Below are positions 50,694 to 58,909 of a DNA stretch of 64,000 bases, piece after piece. How positions within the stretch are numbered: the stretch's first letter is position 1; every line of letters starts with the position of its first letter. The notes under the pieces were generated by a model. The model ran no database searches. It saw only the letters and a list, made by a program, of their open reading frames with translations, and had not been told where the DNA came from. This DNA comes from Lineus longissimus (taxonomy: Eukaryota > Nemertea > Pilidiophora > Heteronemertea > Lineidae). Position numbers and translations under genes: made by a program. The stretch spans positions 4,845,501 through 4,909,500 of the forward strand of contig NC_088310.1 of NCBI RefSeq assembly GCF_910592395.1. Reading direction: 5' to 3'.

Positions 50694-51917
50694 GTAAGGT
50701 CCGTGGTAGTATGTAGGCAGGTTTCGCAACCCTACGAACAACGAAGATACGTCGTGTCATCAAGTCCTCTGCAGATTCGTTTTCGCGACACTGGTAGTGC
50801 ACCTTTTATATTTAGTCATTCGAGGAATCGGTGCCAGTGACAAAATACATTTACATGCTCCGTATTTCGTCGTTCGTAGCTCTTTGTAGAGGTTATGAAA
50901 TTTGCTTAATATAGCAGCTTTATTGTTCAAATTCTTTTTTTTCAGGTAACCATTACAGGTTATTCCAATTTTAAAACATATCACCGCCCAGAATATAAAA
51001 CAGACCGCCTACAGGCTCAAGCCCAACTTACCTACAACAAAAATCGTCGAATGTTCATCGGTTTTCATGGTTCACGAATTGCGCAGATCTTTGTTATGGG
51101 ATCTGGGCAAAGGCTTGATATAATTGCTGATTTTATGAGTCACGTCCCAAAACCATACTTGGAAAGGATGATGGGTTTCTATGGGAATGGTATTATCGTC
51201 TATGCAGCACCAGCATGGCGACAAACCAAACAGCCCCATCAAATTCTGATAGGGTTTCGCTATTTTTGCGGGAAGTATGTTATCAGGACAAAACCCCATC
51301 CGGAGTTGTATGCTAAAGATGGGTCATCTCCCCGTTGTGAGTTTAGCGTTAACCAAGAAAAGCTTGTGTCATATTGCAAAGCCCGCAACTCGAGTGTCCG
51401 TGTCACTATTTCTAGCATAGTAATTTCTAAAAAACAGTTCATACCTACACTAATCAAGTCCGAAATTGTACAAAACCATACAAAAAAACCACATATCTTA
51501 TGGATTTCTGACACAGATTTCATTGTGTGGTTCGGAAATATATTGGAAATATTAGTTTTCAGAAAAATTAACGAATACGCATATTTTAGGCTAATGATGT
51601 CATTCCCGGAACAATTCAAATTCACCGATGTTCTTTTCGATGACCCGACAGGTTCCATCCTACTTGTGACGGCGAACCAACGAATGGCTTGGGTCGAGTC
51701 GGAGTATGTTAGTTCCGACACCACAAAGATGGAAAACATCATTCGGGTTCGTGGACACGTTTTCAATACACAATTACTTTCCGGTTGTGCGATTGGCAGT
51801 TGTTTTCTTGACGGAGAAGGAAATCTTCTCCATGTGATATTTTACTTCCCAAAGATGGCAAAGGAGGTACTCAGAGTGGATGTGTACAAACCCCAACATT
51901 CATACCGCCGGCGGTAA
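50306..51917 (+). CDS. Two-exon gene, unrecognised 448-aa protein
   Basis: Exon 1 (50306-50693) and exon 2 (50959-51917) join in phase 1 to give 448 codons plus TAA. The N-terminal part starts with a basic-hydrophobic stretch (LFFARFMILRLFRLQVF) that could be a signal anchor or leader. It is followed by a cysteine-containing segment, CGRGRSHLDCTATC and NLREVSC, with spacing loosely like PAN/apple domains. The C-terminal 300 residues have alternating hydrophobic strands, e.g. RIAQIFVMGSGQRLDIIA, TGSILLVTANQRMAWVE and GSCFLDGEGNLLHVIFYF. This could fit a beta-rich or propeller-like fold. No catalytic motif is seen. The frame is also open upstream of the chosen ATG, so a further 5' exon is possible. 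The gene is convergent with the methyltransferase gene. Confidence 0.6.
50959..51917 (+). CDS. Exon 2 of the unrecognised 448-aa protein
   Basis: The acceptor is the second AG (CCATTACAG) after a T-rich tract. The more obvious AG sixteen bases upstream (TTTTTCAG) would put the frame out of register with exon 1. The 300-codon open frame ends with a basic tail (PQHSYRRR) and TAA. Confidence 0.6.
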
Positions 51918-52397
51918 TCTTACGCATCGGAATTGAATCGTCGACGACACGAGGCAGATTTTGCAAGCCTTATGCTTCATCGTTTCTAGAGGTTGCGTAA
52001 TCTGCATAATGACCGTGACATGAACATTTTAAGGCTACAATTCGATAGGCCTCTGAATAGTACAAAAAAATGATGGGAAATGCTCATGTGTTCAGCCAAT
52101 CTTCCGCTCGTAAGCCGGTGTCGAATTTCGAAATGTCCGCGGATAGTATGTCCTGTGTACAACGGATTCTATATGCCAGTGCGCTTTTTATCTCTGAATT
52201 GTTGAGGTTCATCATGGTCTCTCTTGAACCATATACCACAATCCACCGGTCAGACTACAATCGGATCGGACATTTTCCATGCGTGGGACATTTTTGACTG
52301 CTACACCCGTTTTGAATAGAGAAGATATGCACTCCAATTCTTAGAAAAGGGTTGTTCATCCAACTCGATCATGCATCCCGTAGAGGTTTTTAGGTGA

Positions 52398-52403
52398 AAT
52401 AAA
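52398..52403 (+). terminator. Possible polyadenylation signal for the 448-aa gene
   Basis: This is the AATAAA copy I noted about 480 bases beyond the stop codon at 51917. The assignment is tentative. Confidence 0.3.
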
Positions 52404-52869
52404 AAAACCTAAAGGTCAAACCTTTGTCACACGTGGGTAACCTGTCCTGGAAATGTTGGTTGCGGCATGATCCCGGTCTCGCGACAGTCCAGTTATGACA
52501 ATACGACTGTCTCAAGGTTAGGATGCTTGGAGAACTTGGCCTGCAGTAAAGTCATCATTTTGGGAGTGGTCGTTGTCAGAGTGAATCTTTAATAGGATCA
52601 AAACAGTGGGACGGAAAGTAATTGAGATCCATTTTAGGTAGGTTTTATGAAATAATACACGTATATATAACCTTCATAAGGATGGACATTTTCCTAGCCG
52701 ATTGGAACAGACAACCTTAAATAACAACGAAGACGATAAATTTACTTTTCTTTTCAGTGATGTAATATCAAGTGCCCACTGGCTACAGTGAAAACGGAGC
52801 AACATTGGGAGCACAACATTTATCTTTTTCTTTCAGAATTACATTTAAAATGCAATTATTATTGTTTCT

Positions 52870-53045
52870 TTACATAACTTTATACACGCACACATAAGCA
52901 ACCCTTTCTTTCCAGTACCTATGCTGGGTCTTTTCAACACAATCTATGATTTTTTCTTCTTGTAATTTCTCGATGAGAGGACCAAGAGCCTTATAGAAAG
53001 GATGGTTGTACCATTGTACGCCGATCATATTTATAAAGAAGCCGC
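52870..53045 (-). CDS. METTL27-like: METTL27-like terminal exon 5
   Basis: The acceptor is GTGTTTTTTCAG. Two bases complete the second Gly of KPGG, then FFINMIGVQWYNHPFYKALG, a charged helix (PLIEKLQEEKIIDCVEK) and YWKERVAYVCVYKVM to TAA. A possible ATTAAA signal lies about 280 bases further down the minus strand (near 52588). Confidence 0.85.
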
Positions 53046-56000
53046 CTGAAAAAACACAGAAGAATATATATTTGTTTTGTCAGTGCGTGTATTCATGGGC
53101 TCAGAGCTGGTCAGATATGCATGTCTGGTATACATGTTCGACTATACCAGCATCTATCTCCGAGCGTGCTCACAATAACAGGAGAATCGGATTTGAGAGG
53201 TCCTCCTCAGTGCCACTTCACTCTGAATTGAAAGATTATGCAACTGTGGGTAACACAACGCAGCATACCTCTTGATTATCATTATCGAAATCATAATTTC
53301 AATTCTTGCTACACAACATGGTTGGTTAAAAGATGCGGGCCCTTTAAGAGCCTCAACCAATGATTCCTATGGTAGACGGTAATAAAGGCACTGGAAAAAA
53401 GGCACTGGAAAAAAAGGTACGGAAAAAGGCACTAGGTAAAAAAGGCACTAGGTAAAAAGGCACTGGAAAAAAAAGGCACTAGGTAAAAAAGGCACTAGGA
53501 AAAAAAGGCTCTAGGAAAAAAGGCACTAGGTAAAAAAGGCACTAGGAAAAGGGCACTGGGTAAAAAATGCACTAGGTAAAAAAGGTACTGGAAAAAAGGC
53601 ACCAGGAAATCACTATACTAGGTAAAAAAGGCACTGGAAAAAAAGGCACCAGGAAATCTCTAGGTGAAAAATTCATTTGGGGTGCCCCCCCCGTGCATTT
53701 CTATATGTGTAATGTGCTAAGTATAATGTGCTTCCAAGTCTTTCTCACTGATAAACTATTGTATCTTGTAGAAATAGGTTATTGGTGAGGGAACCCTGAA
53801 TCTAATTTGATTAAACTACTGGACCAAATCGGATGATCTTTGTATCATTTTTTATAAGGATTCCCTGCCTATCCAAGCTAGACGCAATGGTCCCGGAACC
53901 GCCGACAGGCGGCACCACCTCACGACGAAGGCTTTTGCGGACCGCTTCAAATGGTTTCATAAGTCATATTCCTGGTTGTGGATTTCGACCTCCAGTTATC
54001 TATGATAGAACCAGCTCCAATCGGTTTAGCCGCATGGAATAGTTAGCAAAATAATTTTCAAGGTAGTTTACGGTGAAAAGGAGCGCGGACGAAATTTGAC
54101 TTAGAAGAAAAAAAGGATTTTATCGGTGAATATCAAAACTGATGACGCGTCCGAAATTGTGAACTGATAATTTTTAGCAAGATCCGATGACGACGCAGAC
54201 ATTGCACAATTTTGTGACGTTGCACCACACACGATTTTATGACGTTGTACACCTCGTGTATGCACGTGTATGCTCATGTCATCGTGCGGTAAAATATGAC
54301 AGCCACGGCTGCCGGTACTTTCGGTGTTTGCGCCTTGTAACTGGTAAGTTTGTGGAAAGAGCCATGTTTCAAGTGACATAAGCCATTAGGAATGCGTGTG
54401 TATTCTTTGGGCGGCTTGTAGTAATTAATGACACCGAGCTTGAAGTCAAGTAAGTAGTACTAGTGTGGGCCTAGGCCCGACCGGCATCCACTCTGCTCAT
54501 TTCATGATTTGGTCAACGATTTGAAGCAGCCGTATCATACCCAAAAACATTCACAAGTGCAATGTTTCATGCCAGAAAGTTCCACAACATGACATGCACC
54601 AAACTTCTTGCAATTATGACGTCAGTGCATACAGCACATTCCAGTGCCCAAATGCAGCAGGGACAAAATCACATCAATGCATCCTTCTTCTCGTCAACCA
54701 CAACTGTCCGATATTCCACGACATTTCTATCTGAATGTGAGTACAAACAGAACCAATCAACTTGTATCCGCTTCATCCATTTAACATCTGCAGCACAATG
54801 TGAGAGGACGCATTGCCTTCATAAGCAATGCATCCTCTCACCTCTCACCTCCAAACCTCAAACTGTCCAAATAAAACTTTCCCTTTTTACAAACTCTACA
54901 ACAAAACTGAATGTCAGTATAAACAGCTCCTAATCAACTCATATAACCTTAAATCACTTTACATGTGCAGTATCGTGTGAGAGCTTCCACATCATAAAAG
55001 CCCTATATGATCACCACAGGAGAAAAACCATCCACCATTGCCACCCCAAACCCACAAATACAACCCTACAAGTCGAGAACACCCTCCATATGGCCAAACT
55101 CACTGCTCCTTACTAAATAAGCTCAAATAACCAAACCCAGCTTGTTCCGAAAACTCTGGTTTTTTCTGGTCGGAGGGTACTGAAAATAGGCTGTTCCGTT
55201 TTTTTGGACCACCAAGTATTCTGTTGATGTTGAAAAATTACACATAGAAATTTTTATTTTTATTTTTATCTATGTAGTAGAGATTTCTCAGAGATTTCCC
55301 ATACATTTTTTCTGGTGCCATTTTTCCATTGCCTTTTTTTCTGGTGCCTTATTTCCAGTGCCTTTTTTACCTAGTGCCTTTTTTCCTAGTGCCTTTTTTA
55401 CCTAGTGCCTTTTTTCCGTTCCTTTTTTTCCAGTGCCTTTATTACCTACATTCGATTCCTATATGTACAAATTACCTGGTTTGACAAGCTTGACAAGATC
55501 CAGGAAACCGTTTGTCGGGATCATATCAGGAGCGAATCCACCGCAACAGCATACCAGGTCATAGGTTCCTGTGAGGAAAACACTGAGCAGGTGACGCATG
55601 TGGCCAGAGACCTCTATTAAAACCTGTGTACATTACGTGTACATTGTTGTGCATAAGTTTTGGTAAAGAAAGTACACATTGGACCAATCAATCTGCACAA
55701 AATTTTATATGTGTCAAGAAGAACCCTTTGCCAATAGCATAATAAAGTTTAAAAACATTCCAATACCGATTGCCTGAGAAAAAGAGATTTCCGTACACCA
55801 TATCCATCAAAACGTCACTGGCGCATTGATATGGCCCTGTCAAAGTACAAGTTCTAAACTGACCAGTGAGACCACATTTTCTTAAATATATTATCAAAAA
55901 GCATATTTCTGTGATGGCCTGACTCTGTAGATTAAGAATCAACCACAGATTGAGAATTAATTCCACTTTGGTCCATCCCAGCCATGTATTTACCACAACT

Positions 56001-58634
56001 TGACATTTTGATAAGCTCTACTTCCGGTCGTGGATGAATACATGACTCTGCCCATGTTAAAACAGTTTTACATTCTTGCGTAGGAGTGGGAGAGCTTTTG
56101 GGAAACACTGTTTATTCAGTGTGTTCGGAATTAATTAGGCGAAATCAGCTTTTCCAGGTTACACCTCATGCAGTGTCACCTTTTGCTTGCGCTACCGGTC
56201 ATTTTCTAACCCATTTCTCGTCAGCTTTTCCAGGTTACACCTCATGCAGTGTCAGCTTTTGTTTGCACTAGCGGTCATTTTTTAACCCATTTCTCGTCCT
56301 TTTCCAGGTTACACCTCATGCAGTGTCACCTTTTTTTTGCGCTACCGGTCATTTTCTTACCCATTTCTCGTCAGCTTTTCCAGGTTACACCTCATGCAGT
56401 GTCAGCTTTTGTTTGCGCTACTGGTCATTTTTAACCCATTCTCGTCAGCTTTTCCAGGTTACACCTCATGCAGTGTCAGCTTTTGTTTGCACTTCCGGTC
56501 ATTTTTTAATCCATTTCTTGTTAGTCAAAACAAGCAAATTGCGACTAGTGACATTGAACATTGAAATGTGTCTCCAACGTCTTACATCAAATAAAAAATG
56601 TAAATAAAAATTGCCAGGCTCCCTCCCCACCCAGCCTTCAAGAAAATATTCGGACGCGGATCAATTTAAAAAATTTTTACCTGGCCTAAACTTCACTTAC
56701 CATTTGCCCTCGACGCGAAAGTTTCATCCCCCACAAACACACAGTAGGTTTGTTTGTAAAGATTTTTCTTTTCAGCAAGATCTAACATTGCTCGATTTGC
56801 GTCTAAGCCATCAATATTGGAGTAACCTTTCTCTATCAGCTGCAACAAGACGAATAGTTCATATTAATAGAACTTACATCAAAACGGATATTGTAGAAAA
56901 AGCATACACGTATATATGATCATATTCTTTAGAACATAAAAAATCGCGGTCTCAATATCAATCCAGTGGATACAGGCCGTCCGCTTGAACTACTGATGTA
57001 ACTGTTGCATCGTCAAATTCTTAGTAGGTCTTGTTCCGCTTCTTAGCACTCTTTAAAGAGTGCTTCATCATGACACGTTGACAACAAATGGTGGAGTGGT
57101 TGCAGGGCGTCGCCAGTGAAATAGTAGTCAACATACCTTCTTATGGCAAGCCAAAGCGGAATATATTCAAGACTTTAGAATAACCATTCAAGAAGTTAAA
57201 TATAAGTTCAAGAAGGAAATATATGTTCAAGACTAAAATATGTTCAACCTTGAATCAAATGTTTTCAACCTTAAATAAAATATGTTCAACCTTGAACAAA
57301 ATATGTTCAACCTTGAATAAAATATGTCCAACCTTGAACAAAATATATTCAACCTTGAACAAAATATATTCAAGACTCACGTGACCATATTCAAGACTCA
57401 CGTGACCATATTCAAGACGCACGTGACCACAAAATTGATGACGTAGAGCGTAGAATCTGTGGTACTTCTGATGCGTTCTGTTTCACGACGTGATTGATTG
57501 CCTGTATAGCCTTAACACTCAAACATGTCAAAAGACAACGAGAATCCGATACAGTGGTATGAAAGGTGAGAGGCATTGCGCATTTTGAACCTATAATTTG
57601 CCTGATATGTCTGTGAAACATGTATCGACTCTGACATTCACTCGGCATCCATGTCATGATGTGTAGGATTACAGTACATGTCAGGTGTAGGCGGCTAGGT
57701 ACGTGTACAACCATGTGTCAAAACCTTCGTGCGAACAATTCGAGCTCCGAAACGCAACACAAGTACCATGGGTTCGGGAAAGTCTGGACGCGGGTTCGGG
57801 AAAGTCCGTAAAGCATCAAAACATGAGCAACTACGTCATCAATTTTGTGGTCACGTGCGTCTTGAATATGGTCACGTGAGTCTTGAATATATTTTGTTCA
57901 AGGTTGAATATATTTTGTTCAAGGTTGGACATATTTTATTCAAGGTTGAACATATTTTATTCAAGGTTGAACATATTTTATTCAAGGTTGAAAACATTTG
58001 ATTCAAGGTTGAACATATTTTAGTCTTGAACATATATTTCCTTCTTGAACTTATATTTAACTTCTTGAATGGTAATTCTAAAGTCTTGAATAAATTCCGC
58101 TTTGGCTTGCCATACCTTCTCGGCCGCGGCTCCTGTGCCACATGCCGCGTCCAGGATTCTCGCGCTATGGTTGTCTTCGAGGCATCTCACCACTGCTTCG
58201 GCTGCCAACGTGGGCCCGACATAGTTGATGGCGTTGCCTTCATGGTGTGTCTTGGAGCAGAAAATGACAATAAAATTCCTTGTTATGCAATTAAATTTGG
58301 CAATTGCAAATGGTACATAATCACGGAGAACATAGCATGAATTGATGACACGTAGTCAATTTCACGCGTAGAACTTATCAGATGACACTTTTTTACCAGA
58401 TGATATTTTGAATATTTGTTTTTTTCGGAGTTCTACAATTGCAACAAGGGTTGAAAGAGTGAAAAACAGCGAGAGGAGACAAAATTTAGTACAAATAATG
58501 ATTGTTACCTTCTCATACAGATCGGCTTTTTCTGTATGAAATGTATTCCACAAATTAGGTGTAGGTGCAACCATTGCCATATTGTAAGCCTTTACATAGG
58601 CCTCTGCTGCTGTCACTGCTTCTTCAGTTGACAT
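52870..58634 (-). CDS. METTL27-like: METTL27-like SAM-dependent methyltransferase, complete five-exon gene
   Basis: Five exons with agreeing phases give 222 residues. Motif I, the glycine-rich SAM-binding loop, is ILDAACGTG at about residues 74-82. The acidic ribose-binding position follows in YSNIDGLDANRAMLDLA (about 93-109). A TYDLVCCCGGF strand (about 135-145) and VKLVKPGGFF (about 159-168) complete the class I Rossmann layout. The element YVGPTLAAEAV before motif I and the overall length (human METTL27 is about 245 residues) fit the METTL27/WBSCR27 family. Substrate and role are not established here. The start ATG has A at -3 (AGGATGT). Introns 2 and 4 hold foldback transposons and intron 3 a minisatellite. 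The product is probably cytosolic, as no leader or membrane segment is seen. Confidence 0.85.
53362..53370. repeat. Target-site duplication, left copy, of foldback II
   Basis: GATTCCTAT is repeated exactly at 55454-55462 on the other side of the element. Confidence 0.6.
53371..55453. mobile_element. Foldback transposon II, about 2.1 kb, 9-bp target duplication
   Basis: The flanks carry an identical 9-bp direct repeat GATTCCTAT (53362-53370 and 55454-55462). The arms start with an inverted GGTAATAAAGGCACTGG and consist of many short units of the type AAAAAAGGCACTAGGT: about 295 bp at the left, about 155 bp of the inverse at the right. The interior has a 123-codon frame without a recognisable transposase, so the element appears non-autonomous. 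Long repetitive inverted arms with 9-bp duplications recall foldback or Mutator-like elements; this classification is inferred. Confidence 0.7.
55454..55462. repeat. Target-site duplication, right copy, of foldback II
   Basis: GATTCCTAT matches 53362-53370. It lies just inside intron 4, 13 bases from the exon 4 donor on the minus strand. Confidence 0.6.
55476..55568 (-). CDS. METTL27-like: METTL27-like exon 4
   Basis: It has two bases, 30 codons and one base, from the acceptor TTTTCCTCACAG to the donor AACCAG|GTAATT. It encodes TYDLVCCCGGFAPDMIPTNG and FLDLVKLVKP. The donor GTAATT is below consensus and lies 14 bases from the end of the second foldback element. Confidence 0.85.
56146..56521. 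repeat. Minisatellite, five units of about 73-75 bp
   Basis: Units begin near 56146, 56221, 56297, 56371 and 56445. Each carries CTTTTCCAGGTTACACCTC, then TGCAGTGTCA, a GTTTGCGCTACCGGTCATTT-type block, and CCCATTTCTCGTCAG. The copies are close to identical, so the expansion is recent. The array lies in intron 3 of the METTL27-like gene. The open frames running through it are a by-product of the unit. Confidence 0.85.
56701..56839 (-). CDS. METTL27-like: METTL27-like exon 3
   Basis: It has 46 codons plus one base, from the acceptor TTCGTCTTGTTGCAG to the donor AAATG|GTAAGT. It encodes LIEKGYSNIDGLD and the following helix (NRAMLDLAEKKNLY), then CVFVGDETF. Confidence 0.85.
57045..57064. repeat. 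Perfect 20-bp palindrome
   Basis: AGCACTCTTTAAAGAGTGCT equals its own reverse complement. It sits inside original intron 2 sequence of the METTL27-like gene, outside the foldback element. Its role is unknown. Confidence 0.6.
57141..58113. mobile_element. Foldback transposon I with arms of about 290-300 bp
   Basis: The left arm (about 57141-57444) and right arm (about 57830-58113) are nearly perfect inverted copies. They start TATGGCAAGCCAAAGCGGAA and contain tandem units such as AATATGTTCAACCTTGAAC, then copies of ATTCAAGACTCACGTGACC. A 385-bp spacer without a recognisable gene lies between. The direct repeat ATACCTTCT flanks both ends (6-10 bp, depending on where the element edge is drawn). 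It lies in intron 2 of the METTL27-like gene, at the exon 2 splice donor. Transcribed RNA would form a long hairpin. Confidence 0.8.
58116..58250 (-). CDS. METTL27-like: METTL27-like exon 2 with SAM-binding motif I
   Basis: It has 45 codons in phase 0, from the acceptor TTTTCTGCTCCAAG to the donor GAGAAG|GTATGG. It encodes GPTLAAEAV and ILDAACGTG. The donor lies at the very edge of a foldback element: the bases after GTA belong to or abut the element end. An upstream-of-insertion copy of the same donor sits on the far side of the element. Confidence 0.85.
58509..58634 (-). CDS. METTL27-like: METTL27-like exon 1
   Basis: It has 42 codons, from ATG to the donor GAGAAG|GTAACA, phase 0. It encodes the N-terminal helix region (MSTEEAVTAAEAYVKAYNMA onward, ending KADLYEK). 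On the opposite strand the first seven bases overlap a candidate plus-strand open region. Confidence 0.8.
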
Positions 58635-58902
58635 CCTCCAGGTTGTCGAGGCAGGTGGAAATTCCAGCCCACGTAAATTTTACGTTTTGGAAATTTCAGA
58701 AGTACTGCTGCAAGACGAGGTCAGAATAGAAAGTTTGGACAAAGACGAACTGAAACCCAAACAAAACAACAGTGCGCACACTCGAAACACCAAGATAAAC
58801 TCCAGACTGGCCGATCTAAGACCCGCGGCCTGTTCAATGCATATCATACTGGAGGCAGTCATGCCTCACATTAATGAACCGGTTTTAGATCAGTTAGTCT
58901 AG
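58628..58902 (+). CDS. Candidate open region antisense and upstream of METTL27-like
   Basis: From the acceptor-like CACTGCTTCTTCAG an open frame of 91 codons runs to TAG. It has convincing composition, e.g. KFYVLEISEVLLQDEVRIES, then LDKDELKPKQNNSAH and HIILEAVMPHINEPVLDQLV. It overlaps the first seven bases of METTL27-like exon 1 on the other strand. No ATG opens it near its start, no AATAAA follows, and the family is not recognised. It may be a terminal exon, a remnant, or chance. Confidence 0.3.
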
Positions 58903-58909
58903 ACTGTTG

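Larger units (their letters stand above)
53046..55475 (-). other. Intron 4 of the METTL27-like gene
   Basis: This 2.4-kb intron is mostly the foldback element at 53371-55453 with its 9-bp target duplication. Without it the intron would be about 340 bp. Confidence 0.75.
56840..58115 (-). other. Intron 2 of the METTL27-like gene, mostly a foldback transposon
   Basis: This 1276-nt intron consists of the foldback element at 57141-58113 and about 300 nt of original intron, which includes a 20-bp perfect palindrome at 57045. Removing the element and one copy of the duplicated site would leave an ordinary short intron starting GTATGTTGAC. Confidence 0.75.

Noticed and set aside
53371-55453. Transposase gene inside foldback II
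   Set aside because: The longest frame (123 codons near 54562) has no DDE or zinc-finger pattern.
55688-55996. 102-codon minus-strand frame in intron 3 of the METTL27-like gene
   Set aside because: It has no splice sites in phase with the gene and is not needed, since exons 3 and 4 join in frame without it.
56086-56607. Repetitive open frames reading SRLHLMQC or FPGYTSCSVS
   Set aside because: They are simple translations of the minisatellite unit on the strand opposite to the host gene.
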